64,000 nucleotides of DNA from NCBI RefSeq assembly GCF_009909145.1, contig NZ_JAAAPJ010000010.1, positions 248,001 through 312,000 on the forward strand. Reading direction: 5' to 3'. Under the pieces are notes generated by a model, which saw nothing but the letters and a program-made list of their open reading frames with translations, was not told the origin of the DNA and did no database searches. This document shows positions 48,256 to 56,631 of the stretch, one piece after another. A program made the position numbers and the translations under genes. Each line of letters opens with the position of its first letter. Position 1 is the stretch's first letter. The stretch is from Corallococcus silvisoli. GTDB lineage: Bacteria > Myxococcota > Myxococcia > Myxococcales > Myxococcaceae.

Positions 48256-49338
48256 ATGGCGAAGGGCAAACTGGCACTCGGGCTGGATATCGGGTCGACG
48301 TCGATCAAGATGATCATGCTCAAGGAGCAGCGCAAGCGCGGCGAAGTCGGCTACGCGCTCCAGAGCTTCGGAATGAAGCCGCTGCCTCCCGAGGCCATCG
48401 TTGACGGTGCGCTGATGAACTCCACGGCCATCGTCCAGGCCGTCCAGGAGCTGATGTCCGAGCTGAAGGTGAAGGGCAAGGACGTCGCCATTGGCGTGTC
48501 CGGCCACTCGGTCATCATCAAGAAGATCCAGATGCCCCGCATGAGCCAGGAGGAGCTCGAGGAGAGCATCCAGTGGGAGGCGGAGCAGTACATCCCCTTC
48601 GACGTGAAGGACGTGAACATCGACACGCAGATCCTCGACGGCGGCGGCAACGACGCCACCGGTCAGATGGACGTGCTGCTGGTGGCCGCCAAGAAGGACA
48701 TGATCAACGACTACACCACCGTGGTCTCCGAGGCGGGCCTCGCGCCGGTGGTGGTGGACGTGGACGCGTTCGCCGTCCAGAACATGTTCTCCACGAACTA
48801 CGAGCTGCCGGACAAGGAGACCGTCGTCCTCATCAACGCCGGCGCCTCCGTGGTGAACATCAACATCATCGCCAACGGCGTGACGGTGTTCACCCGCGAC
48901 GTGACCATCGGCGGCAACCAGTTCACCGAAGAAATCCAGAAGCAGCTCAACGTCTCCTACGAGGAGGCGGAGGCGCTGAAGATCGGCGGCAACCGCGCGG
49001 ACGCGGACGCCGTCGTTCCCCAGGACGTCGAGCGCGTCCTCTCCAGCGTGGCGGAGCAGGTGGCGGGCGAAATCCAGCGCTCGCTGGACTTCTACGCGGG
49101 CACCGCGGCGGACTCGAACTTCACCAAGGTCTACCTGTCTGGTGGCACCGCGAAGATTCCCGCCCTGTTCAAGACCATCGAGGCGCGGACCGGCGTGCCG
49201 GTGGAGATCCTCAACCCGTTCCGGAAGATTGAAGTGGACAACCGCAAGTTCGACCCTGCGTTCATCATGGACGTGGCGCCCATGGCCGCGGTGGCAGTGG
49301 GACTGGCGCTCCGGCGCCCGGGCGACAAGCTGGGCTGA
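48256..49338 (+). CDS. pilM: Actin-like pilus assembly protein PilM
   Basis: A 360-residue cytoplasmic ATPase of the actin/FtsA fold. The phosphate-1 motif is GLDIGSTSIK, an internal segment is VVLINAGASVVNINIIANG, and the end contains YLSGGTAKIPALFK. It binds the INLLP peptide of PilN and links the motor side to PilO-PilP-PilQ. ATG at 48256 was preferred over 48244 because GGAG sits 6 bases before it. Confidence 0.96.
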   Translation: MAKGKLALGLDIGSTSIKMIMLKEQRKRGEVGYALQSFGMKPLPPEAIVDGALMNSTAIVQAVQELMSELKVKGKDVAIGVSGHSVIIKKIQMPRMSQEELEESIQWEAEQYIPFDVKDVNIDTQILDGGGNDATGQMDVLLVAAKKDMINDYTTVVSEAGLAPVVVDVDAFAVQNMFSTNYELPDKETVVLINAGASVVNINIIANGVTVFTRDVTIGGNQFTEEIQKQLNVSYEEAEALKIGGNRADADAVVPQDVERVLSSVAEQVAGEIQRSLDFYAGTAADSNFTKVYLSGGTAKIPALFKTIEARTGVPVEILNPFRKIEVDNRKFDPAFIMDVAPMAAVAVGLALRRPGDKLG

Positions 49339-49367
49339 ACCGCTCTGGCCGCGAGGAGATGACGCAC

Positions 49368-50048
49368 ATGATGATTCGAATCAATCTGCTGCCCGTCCGG
49401 GCGGTGAAGAAGCGCGAGATGGGCCGGCAGGTGCTGGCCCTCTACGCCGCGGTCCTGATCGCCGCGGTGGTGGGTAACTACTTCTGGTTCGCGGACCGCG
49501 ACAACGAGCTGAAGCGGGCCAACCAGGGCATCGCCCAGACGCGCGCGAAGATCGCGGAGCTGGAGAAGGTCATCGGCGAGGTGACCAACATCAACGCCCG
49601 CAAGGCGGAGGTGGAGAAGAAGCTCGCGGTGCTGGACACGCTGCGCAAGGGCCGCAACGGTCCGGTGCGCATGCTGGACGCGCTGTCCTCGGCCATGCCC
49701 AAGAAGGTCTGGCTCAAGGACTTCGTGGAGGCCTCCAACAGCGTCACCATCAACGGCTCGGCCGTCAGTCACGACGAGGTCGCGGAGCTGATGCGCGGCC
49801 TGGGTGGCATGGTGTGGACGCCCAAGGGCATGGGGCGCCTGGTGGATCAGCGCCGCGACGCCAAGACCTCTCGCGTGGAGCTCTTCAACACGGAGACCGC
49901 CAGCGTGGAGGAGTTCTCCGTGAGCGACATCAAGCCCTTCTTCGGCAACATCGAACTGACGAACGCGGTGCAGACCAAGCCCAGCCTGGCCGGCGCCCCG
50001 TCGTTCGTCGAGTTCAAGCTCACCCTCACCGCCAACTACGCCATCTGA
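49368..50048 (+). CDS. pilN: Inner-membrane pilus assembly protein PilN
   Basis: A 226-residue bitopic protein. It begins with MMIRINLLP, the conserved PilM-binding peptide, followed by one membrane helix (VLALYAAVLIAAVVGNYFWF). A periplasmic coiled coil and ferredoxin-like domain follow. ATG at 49368 was chosen because GAGGAG lies 9 bases upstream; 49359 is too close to it. It pairs with PilO in the alignment complex. Confidence 0.95.
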   Translation: MMIRINLLPVRAVKKREMGRQVLALYAAVLIAAVVGNYFWFADRDNELKRANQGIAQTRAKIAELEKVIGEVTNINARKAEVEKKLAVLDTLRKGRNGPVRMLDALSSAMPKKVWLKDFVEASNSVTINGSAVSHDEVAELMRGLGGMVWTPKGMGRLVDQRRDAKTSRVELFNTETASVEEFSVSDIKPFFGNIELTNAVQTKPSLAGAPSFVEFKLTLTANYAI

Positions 50049-50070
50049 TTGGCGGCGAAGGACCCCTGTC

Positions 50071-50655
50071 ATGGACAAATACCTGGATCAACTCGCGAAG
50101 GCCCCCCCCGCGGCGAAGTTCGGCGGGCTCGCGGCCATCGTCGTCCTCCTGACCGTGGCCAACTTCTTCCTGGCCATCCAGCCCACGGACGAGGACATCG
50201 CCCGTCGAGGCGCGGAGCGCCGGAAGCTGGACCTGGAGCTCGCGGAGAAGAGCGAGATCGCCCAGAACCTCAACGAGCGCCGCCGCGAGATGGACGTGTT
50301 GGAGCAGAAGCTGGCGGAGGCCCTCACGGAGCTTCCGGAGCGGCGCGACATGGAAGAGCTGCTCGCGCAGATCAACGACATCGGCAAGAAGTCCGGCCTG
50401 GAGATCTCCCGCGTGGAGCCCGACAAGGAGTTCGTCCAGAGCGGCGAGTTCTTCGCGCGCATCCCCATCAAGATGACGGTGAGCGGCAACTACCATGAGA
50501 TCGCCATGTTCCTGCAGGAGATGGCGAACATGCGCCGCATCGTGAACGTCAACAACATCAAGCTCGATGGCGCGGCCCTGAAGAACGAGAAGGTCGTCCT
50601 CCAGAGCAGCTTCCTGGCGACGACGTTCCGTTTCATCGAGACGAAGAAAAACTAG
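50071..50655 (+). CDS. pilO: Inner-membrane pilus assembly protein PilO
   Basis: A 194-residue bitopic protein with one membrane helix near the start (FGGLAAIVVLLTVANFFLA), a periplasmic coiled coil (RRREMDVLEQKLAEALTEL) and a C-terminal ferredoxin-like domain. These are the features of PilO, which heterodimerises with PilN. An AAGGA sits 9 bases upstream of the ATG. It is 22 bases after pilN. Confidence 0.95.
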   Translation: MDKYLDQLAKAPPAAKFGGLAAIVVLLTVANFFLAIQPTDEDIARRGAERRKLDLELAEKSEIAQNLNERRREMDVLEQKLAEALTELPERRDMEELLAQINDIGKKSGLEISRVEPDKEFVQSGEFFARIPIKMTVSGNYHEIAMFLQEMANMRRIVNVNNIKLDGAALKNEKVVLQSSFLATTFRFIETKKN

Positions 50656-50690
50656 AAACTTGATCCGCCCGGCAACTGGGGCGACAAGGG

Positions 50691-51263
50691 ATGACGCGGA
50701 TGAAGACGTTCAAATCCACGATGACCGCCGCGGTGCTTGCGCTGACGTTGTCTGCCTGTGAGGAGACCCCCAAGGCCAGCCCCGCTCCCGCTCCCCCCAA
50801 GGTCGCTGCCCCCGCGGCGGCCCCGGTGGAGGAGAAGACCGAGGCGTCGGCGGCGCCAGCGTTCGTCTACACGTACAGCCCGGTGGGCAAGCGGGATCCG
50901 TTCCGCAGTCCGCTGGAGGAGCTGGGGCCGGTGGCGCGTGACGCACCGGAGCGGGCATGCAACGAGCCCCTGTGCGTGTTCGACCTCGACCAGCTCAAGC
51001 TGGTGGCGGTCGTGACGGGGGATGCCAGTCCGCTGGCGATGGTCGAGGATCCGCTGGGCCGCGGCCACATCGTCCGACGCAACACCCGCGTGGGGCGTCA
51101 GGGCGGCAAGGTGACACAGATTCTCCGGGACTCGGTCACCGTCACCGAGGTCTTCACGGGAGCCAAGGGCGAGCTCATCAGCAATCCGGTGAGTCTGCAG
51201 CTCAAGGCGGATGGCGTGAAGGACCCCGCCTACAACCTGATGACGGGCAAGAACTGGGAGTAG
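50691..51263 (+). CDS. pilP: Pilus assembly lipoprotein PilP
   Basis: A 190-residue inner-membrane lipoprotein (lipobox LTLSAC). A Pro/Ala-rich linker leads to the conserved KRDPFRSPLEEL motif and a beta-sandwich with LDQLKLVAVVTGD and LGRGHIVRRNTRVGRQGGKV. PilP joins PilN/PilO to the N-domains of PilQ. A second ATG at 50700 is an equally possible start. Confidence 0.95.
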   Translation: MTRMKTFKSTMTAAVLALTLSACEETPKASPAPAPPKVAAPAAAPVEEKTEASAAPAFVYTYSPVGKRDPFRSPLEELGPVARDAPERACNEPLCVFDLDQLKLVAVVTGDASPLAMVEDPLGRGHIVRRNTRVGRQGGKVTQILRDSVTVTEVFTGAKGELISNPVSLQLKADGVKDPAYNLMTGKNWE

Positions 51264-51321
51264 CGCCCCACGGCGCGCCCGCGGGCAGTCGCAGCCCGCT
51301 TCCAACTTGTTGAGGGGACGC

Positions 51322-54114
51322 ATGCTCGAGCAGAGCGCTGTGACGAGGGGCAAGTGGATCATGGCGACCGCATGGGCGGTCGTCCTGGCAAGCGCCAAGG
51401 TGTACGGCGCGGATCTCAATACGCTGAAGGACCTGCAGGTGTCCCGGACGGGAGCCGGTGCGCAGGTCGTGGTGACCGGGAACCGGCCGCCCACCTTCAC
51501 CGTCTTCAGGCTCAGTGGGCCGGAGCGGCTGGTGGTGGACCTGTCGTCCGCGGATGCCACCGGCATCAAGGGGCACCATGACGGCACCGGTCCGGTGTCC
51601 GGCGTGGTGGCCGCTCAGTTCTCCGACGCGAGGGCCAGCGTGGGCCGCGTGCTGGTGGCGCTCGATCAGGCCTCTCAGTACGACGTGCGCGCGGAAGGCA
51701 ACCGCGTCGTCATCTCCGTGGACGGTTCGCCGGTGGCCCCCGCCGCCGCGGTCGCCCAGGCCCCCGCCGAGCCGAAGCCGGCGGAGCCCGTCGCCACGCC
51801 GAAGCCCGCGCCCGCCCCGGTGGTCGCCGCCGCGGCGGTGAAGGCCGCCCCCGTGGCCGCCCCGGCCCCGGTCGAGGCGATGGTCGCCGTGGTGCCGGAG
51901 GAGGGTGCCTCCTCCAAGTCCGCCGCGTCCCAGACCCCGGGCCGCGAGAACGTGGTCGCCACGGAGGCGGATGAGCGCGAGGTGGCCCACCCGGCCCAGC
52001 GCATCACCCGGCTGTCCCTGGACGGCGACGCCCTGCGCGTGGGCGCCGACGGCGACATCGCTCGCTACGAGGTCCTGGAGCTGGTGGATCCGCCTCGCCT
52101 GGCCGTGGACGTTTACGGTGTGGGCCTGAGCGCGAAGGCCCCCAAGGTTAAGGGCAACCTGCTCAAGGATGTGCGCGTGGGCGCCCATGAGGACAAGGTG
52201 CGCCTGGTCCTGGTTGCGAAGGGCGACATGCCCGCCTACCGCGTGGACCGCTCCGACCGTGGCCTGGAGGTGGTGCTGGGCGGCGCGGTGGCGCGCAAGC
52301 CGAAGCCCTCCCAGCCCCGCGACGCGGTGGCGGAGACCGAACCGCTGCGCCCGCAGCCGCTGCCGGCGCAGGAGGCGGCGAAGCCTGCCGCGGCCCCGTC
52401 CGCCCCGCAGCTCGCGGTGGTGGAGGTCAAGGACCTGTCCTTCGACGAGAGCCCCTCGGGTGGCCGTGTGCAGCTGAAGCTGTCCGGCGCGACCGCGTGG
52501 AAGGTGGACCGCCCGGATCCTCGCAGCGCGGTGCTGACGCTGGAGAACGCGCGGCTGCCCAAGAAGCTGGAGCGCAGCCTGGACACCAGCGCGCTGGACA
52601 CGCCGGTGAAGATGATCAGCGCCTTCAGCGTGCCGGGTGAGGGCCGCAAGGTGCGCCTGGTGGTCGCCGCCGACGGCGCCATCGAGGAGAACGTCACCCA
52701 GGGCGCCAACAGCCTGAGCTGGCGGCTGGACGTGCAGGGCGTGAAGACGGAGGAGGTGGCTCTCACGCAGCGCACCGCCGGCTTCACCGCGGAGGCCCCG
52801 GCGTACGCGGCGGAGGGCGCGCCCCAGCAGGCGCGCTACCGTGGCAAGCGCGTGTCCTTCGAGTTCAAGGACATCGACATCCAGAACCTGCTGCGCGTCA
52901 TCGCGGAGATCTCCAAGCGCAACATCGTCGTGGCCGACGACGTGTCGGGCCGCGTGACCATCCGCCTGCGCAACGTGCCCTGGGACCAGGCGCTGGACCT
53001 CATCCTGCGCACCAAGCAGCTGGGTCAGGAGCAGGTGGGCAACATCATCCGCATCGCGCCCCTGAAGACCCTGGAAGAGGAGGCGCGGCTGCGCCAGGAG
53101 CGCAAGAAGTCGCTGCAGCAGCAGGAGGACCTGCTGGTCAGCCTGGTGCCGGTGAACTACGCGGTGGCCGCGGACATGTCGTCGCGGGTCAAGGACGTGC
53201 TCAGCGACCGTGGCTCGGTGACGGTGGACACGCGCACCAACGTGCTCATCGTGAAGGACATCCGCTCCAACACGGAGAAGGCGCGCGCCCTGGTGCGCAG
53301 CCTGGACACGCAGACGCCGCAGGTGCTCATCGAGAGCCGCATCGTGGAGGCGAGCACTACCTTCAGCCGCGCCCTGGGCGTGCAGTGGGGCGGGCAGGCT
53401 CGCTTGTCGCAAGCGTCCGGCAACCCCACCGGCCTCATCTTCCCCAGCACCGTCGGCGTGACCGGCGGCGCGTCTGGCTCCGCGCCGGGTGTGCCGACCG
53501 CGCCCAACTTCGCGGTGAACCTGCCGGCGGCCGTGGGTGAAGGCCTCGGTGGCGCCATGGGCTTCGCCTTCGGCTCCGCGGGCGGCGCCCTGCAGCTCAA
53601 CCTGCGCCTGTCCGCGGCGGAGACGGAGGGCACGGTGAAGACCATCTCGTCGCCCAAGGTCACGACGCTCGACAACAACACGGCCCGCATCAGCCAGGGT
53701 CTGTCCATCCCGTTCAGCCAGACGTCTGCCGGCGGTGTGAACACGACCTTCGTCGAAGCGCGCCTGTCCCTGGAAGTCACGCCGCACATCACCCAGGACG
53801 GCAGCATCCTCATGTCCATCGCGGCGCAGAACAACCAGCCGGATCCGTCCAACACGGGCGCGAATGGTCAGCCGTCCATCCAGCGCAAGGAGGCCAACAC
53901 CCAGGTCCTGGTGAAGGATGGCGATACCACCGTCATCGGTGGCATCTACGTGCGCCGGGGCAGCACCTCGCGTGACTCGGTGCCCTTCCTGTCGCGGATC
54001 CCCGTGCTGGGCTTCTTCTTCAAGAGCACTTTGGAGACGGATGAGCGTCAGGAACTGCTCATCTTCATCACGCCCCGTATCCTCAACCGGCAGACCATCG
54101 CGCAGAGCCTCTAG
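51322..54114 (+). CDS. pilQ: Outer-membrane secretin PilQ
   Basis: A 930-residue secretin through which the pilus leaves the cell. After a signal peptide (ATAWAVVLASAKVYGA) come three AMIN-type peptidoglycan-binding regions (about 40-140, 215-330, 355-470) separated by Pro/Ala/Lys linkers. Then an STN/N0-like domain (FEFKDIDIQNLLRVIAEI) and an N1-like domain lead to the secretin domain, with VETDERQELLIFITPRIL-type ending. ATG at 51322 has GAGGGG just upstream. It is the last gene of the pilM-Q row. Confidence 0.96.
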   Translation: MLEQSAVTRGKWIMATAWAVVLASAKVYGADLNTLKDLQVSRTGAGAQVVVTGNRPPTFTVFRLSGPERLVVDLSSADATGIKGHHDGTGPVSGVVAAQFSDARASVGRVLVALDQASQYDVRAEGNRVVISVDGSPVAPAAAVAQAPAEPKPAEPVATPKPAPAPVVAAAAVKAAPVAAPAPVEAMVAVVPEEGASSKSAASQTPGRENVVATEADEREVAHPAQRITRLSLDGDALRVGADGDIARYEVLELVDPPRLAVDVYGVGLSAKAPKVKGNLLKDVRVGAHEDKVRLVLVAKGDMPAYRVDRSDRGLEVVLGGAVARKPKPSQPRDAVAETEPLRPQPLPAQEAAKPAAAPSAPQLAVVEVKDLSFDESPSGGRVQLKLSGATAWKVDRPDPRSAVLTLENARLPKKLERSLDTSALDTPVKMISAFSVPGEGRKVRLVVAADGAIEENVTQGANSLSWRLDVQGVKTEEVALTQRTAGFTAEAPAYAAEGAPQQARYRGKRVSFEFKDIDIQNLLRVIAEISKRNIVVADDVSGRVTIRLRNVPWDQALDLILRTKQLGQEQVGNIIRIAPLKTLEEEARLRQERKKSLQQQEDLLVSLVPVNYAVAADMSSRVKDVLSDRGSVTVDTRTNVLIVKDIRSNTEKARALVRSLDTQTPQVLIESRIVEASTTFSRALGVQWGGQARLSQASGNPTGLIFPSTVGVTGGASGSAPGVPTAPNFAVNLPAAVGEGLGGAMGFAFGSAGGALQLNLRLSAAETEGTVKTISSPKVTTLDNNTARISQGLSIPFSQTSAGGVNTTFVEARLSLEVTPHITQDGSILMSIAAQNNQPDPSNTGANGQPSIQRKEANTQVLVKDGDTTVIGGIYVRRGSTSRDSVPFLSRIPVLGFFFKSTLETDERQELLIFITPRILNRQTIAQSL

Positions 54115-54146
54115 GCTCGGCGCCCTGATTGGGAGACCCCATTCCA

Positions 54147-54803
54147 ATGAAGCCCTTCTTCGCTGCCGCGACCCTGGCGCTGGGTCTGTGCTCGTGCTCT
54201 GAAAGCGCCAACGTCGTCCAGATCCTCCAGACCATCCAGCCGAGCGATGCCTGCGCCTTCACCGCCACGGCTCCCGGCATTGCGAGTGGCTCGCTCAACC
54301 TCCAGTTCAGGAGTTCCTATCTGGTCGGGCTCGTCGTCCGGTCGGCCTACACCAACACGCCCATCGACGTGAACGGCGTCCCGCTGGATCCAGGGGGGGA
54401 CGTCGGTGGTTCCGCCACTGCCTTCGTGGAAACGCTGAAGCTTTCCTACGCTTCGACGCCCAGCGTCTCCATCCCCGACCAGGAAGTTCCCTACGCGGCG
54501 GCGCTCAACCCGGGATCGGATGAGAACCTGCTGCTGGCAAACTTGATGACCACGGATGCCGCGCAGGCCCTGGCCGCGGCGACCGCGGGAGGCACGACGG
54601 TCCAGGTGCTCGTCACGGCGCAGCTCACGGGCAAGTACGCGTCAGGCAAGAAGTCGTTCGAGTCCAACGAACTCGTCTACGGCATCGACGTCTCCCAGCG
54701 GGCCGTGGCCATTCCCGCCTGCGCGGTTGGAACGGCTCCCACGCCCGTGGCCCCTTGCGGGTCGCTGGGTGGACAGGACGGCCAGTACCCCACGTGTCTG
54801 TAG
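54147..54803 (+). CDS. Lipoprotein of unknown function downstream of pilQ
   Basis: A 218-residue protein with a lipoprotein-type signal (LALGLCSC). Four further cysteines near 37, 195, 205 and 217 could form disulfides, which suits an exported protein. The body is beta-rich (LNLQFRSSYLVGLVVRSAYT, TVQVLVTAQLTGKYASG) and matches no family I know. ATG at 54147 was chosen over TTG at 54129. It lies 32 bases after pilQ and before mglC, so it probably belongs to the pilus transcript. An outer-membrane location near PilQ is only a guess. Confidence 0.7.
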   Translation: MKPFFAAATLALGLCSCSESANVVQILQTIQPSDACAFTATAPGIASGSLNLQFRSSYLVGLVVRSAYTNTPIDVNGVPLDPGGDVGGSATAFVETLKLSYASTPSVSIPDQEVPYAAALNPGSDENLLLANLMTTDAAQALAAATAGGTTVQVLVTAQLTGKYASGKKSFESNELVYGIDVSQRAVAIPACAVGTAPTPVAPCGSLGGQDGQYPTCL

Positions 54804-54829
54804 CGCTCGGGCGCTGATGCCCGGCCGGG

Positions 54830-55198
54830 ATGACCATGTCCTTTCGCACGCACCTTGAAGCGGTGGTGAACCAGGTGGACGGAGCCCTCGCGTGCAGCGT
54901 GATGGGCTTCGACGGCATCTCCGTGGACACGTTCCAGAAGGACGAGGCCACGGAGCTGGACGTCTCCGGCACCTGGGTGGAGTACGCCAACCTGCTCACG
55001 CAGCTGAAGAACGCGGCCGAGTCGCTGAAGACGGGCACCGTCACCGAGGTGAGTGTCAACAGCGAGAAGGTTCTCACCGTGATGCGCCTGCTGACGCCGG
55101 ACTACTTCCTGGTGCTGGCCCTGCGCGCGGACGGGAACTTCGGCAAGGGGCGCTACGTCCTGCGCGTCACCGCGCCACAGGTGAAGGCGGAGCTGTAG
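54830..55198 (+). CDS. mglC: Roadblock/LC7 protein MglC
   Basis: A 122-residue protein with the Roadblock/LC7 fold: helix FRTHLEAVVNQVDGALACSV, strand-turn MGFDGISVDTF, helix with WVEYANLLTQLKNAAE, and strands ending FLVLALRADGNFGKGRYVLR. In M. xanthus a paralogue of MglB (GAP of the MglA GTPase) lies in just this position, two genes after pilQ, and affects cell polarity and reversals. I name it on that synteny and length. MglC does not itself have GAP activity as far as is known. Confidence 0.85.
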   Translation: MTMSFRTHLEAVVNQVDGALACSVMGFDGISVDTFQKDEATELDVSGTWVEYANLLTQLKNAAESLKTGTVTEVSVNSEKVLTVMRLLTPDYFLVLALRADGNFGKGRYVLRVTAPQVKAEL

Positions 55199-55349
55199 CC
55201 TCGCGCGCCCGCCCGGGCAGGGGCTTGTCGAGCCTGCCCGGCGACGCAGCGTGCCGCCTGTTTCCCCTTTGCAGGAAACAGGGCATGGGCTAGACACCCC
55301 CGACTTTCGTCTTTACGTCAGTCAGGTCAGGCTGAAGGAGTCGGTCCCC

Positions 55350-55931
55350 ATGGCCGGTTTTGTCGACACGTCCGAGTTCCGCAATGGTTTGAAGATCGAG
55401 ATCGACGGCGAGCCGTTCGTGATCGAGTACTTCCAGCACGTCAAGCCGGGCAAGGGCTCCGCGTTCGTGCGGACCAAGATTCGCAGCCTGCTCAGCGGTC
55501 GCATGCTGGAGCCCACCATGAAGTCCGGCGACAAGGTGGGCATCCCCGACATCGAGCAGAAGGACATGGAGTACCTCTACTCGTCCGGCGACGAGTACTA
55601 CTTCATGGAGAAGAAGACCTTCGAGCAGACCTTCATCACGGAGAAGGTCCTGGGCGAGGCGAAGAACTTCCTCAAGGAGAACACCCCGGTGGAAGTCCTC
55701 TACTGGAATGGCAAGGCCATCTCCGTGGGGTTGCCGAACTCCGTGGACCTCAAGGTCACCAAGTGCGACCCGGGCGTGCGCGGCGACACCGTGTCCGGCG
55801 CGATGAAGCCCGCGACGATGGAGACCGGCTTCACGGTCAACGTTCCCCTGTTCATCAACGAGGGTGACGTGCTGAAGATCGACACGCGTGAAGGTGGCAA
55901 GTACCTCACCCGCGTGGCCACCGCGGGCTAG
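55350..55931 (+). CDS. efp: Elongation factor P
   Basis: A 193-residue EF-P with the tRNA-mimic layout: KOW-like N-domain, loop HVKPGKGSAF and two OB domains ending NEGDVLKIDTREGGKYLTRV. Lys35 in the loop corresponds to the beta-lysylated Lys34 of E. coli EF-P, so EpmA-type modification is possible, although epmA is not in the window. EF-P relieves stalling at polyproline, common in this proteome. AAGGAG sits 9 bases before the ATG. Confidence 0.97.
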   Translation: MAGFVDTSEFRNGLKIEIDGEPFVIEYFQHVKPGKGSAFVRTKIRSLLSGRMLEPTMKSGDKVGIPDIEQKDMEYLYSSGDEYYFMEKKTFEQTFITEKVLGEAKNFLKENTPVEVLYWNGKAISVGLPNSVDLKVTKCDPGVRGDTVSGAMKPATMETGFTVNVPLFINEGDVLKIDTREGGKYLTRVATAG

Positions 55932-55970
55932 AGCCGTCCCCTTCACCTGGCGACTCCTGGAGGGGTCTGA

Positions 55971-56558
55971 ATGGCAACGAAGCGCAAGGCAACCCGGCCG
56001 GCTGAGTCCTCGGGAGCGGCTTCCGGGCGAGACTCGGGAACCACGTCCCTGGACGTGGAGGCCCTCCGGCAGATCGTCGAAATCCTGGAGGCCTCGGACG
56101 TCACCCGCCTGGTGTGGACGCGGGGCCCGGAGAAGCTCTACATCCGCCGTGGTCACGCGCCGGAGACGACCATCGTGCACCACACGGCGCCTTCCGGCCC
56201 CGGGGTGACGGTGTCGCCGCCGGTCGAGTACGCCGCCCCCGTCGCGCAACGTGCGGTCCCCGCCGTGGCGTCCGCGGCTCCCGCCGCCGCGCAGGCGGAG
56301 AAGCCCGCGGAGAAGCCGGGTCACCTGGTGACGAGCCCCTTCGTGGGGACGTTCTACCGGACCCCCGCGCCCGACCAGCCCGCGTTCGTGGACGTGGGCA
56401 CGGTGGTGCGCAAGGGGCAGGTGCTCTGCATCGTCGAAGCGATGAAGTTGATGAATGAAATCGAGTCCGAGGTCTCCGGCAAGATCGCCGAGGTCCTCGT
56501 GGAGAACGGTCGCCCGGTGGAGTTCGGCCAGGCGCTGTTCCGCATCGAGCCGGCCTGA
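55971..56558 (+). CDS. accB: Biotin carboxyl carrier protein of acetyl-CoA carboxylase
   Basis: A 195-residue BCCP. The C-terminal biotinyl domain has the EAMKLMNE motif (Lys159 accepts biotin) and TSPFVGTFYRTPAPDQPAFV, the thumb-containing pattern of AccB. An Ala/Pro-rich linker (about 85-115) joins it to a short N-terminal part. Its product carries CO2 in malonyl-CoA synthesis. It is followed by accC after 73 bases. Confidence 0.96.
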   Translation: MATKRKATRPAESSGAASGRDSGTTSLDVEALRQIVEILEASDVTRLVWTRGPEKLYIRRGHAPETTIVHHTAPSGPGVTVSPPVEYAAPVAQRAVPAVASAAPAAAQAEKPAEKPGHLVTSPFVGTFYRTPAPDQPAFVDVGTVVRKGQVLCIVEAMKLMNEIESEVSGKIAEVLVENGRPVEFGQALFRIEPA

Positions 56559-56631
56559 GTCACCTCGCAAGGCGCGTCCGGTCCATTCCCTGGACGGGAC
56601 GCGCCCCAGGCCCTCGCGAAGGAGCACGGCC

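Noticed and set aside
51202..54147. Antisense open frame of 981 codons opposite pilQ
   Set aside because: Fully overlaps the secretin gene; composition is typical of a reverse-complement shadow.
55213..55241. Inverted repeat CCGGGCAGG/CCTGCCCGG after mglC as a terminator
   Set aside because: Perfect 9-bp arms but no T tract and an 11-base loop; a transcript end is possible but unsupported.
55269..55296. Promoter for efp (TTGCAG ... TAGACA, 16-base spacing)
   Set aside because: Both boxes match the consensus poorly; not convincing enough to list.
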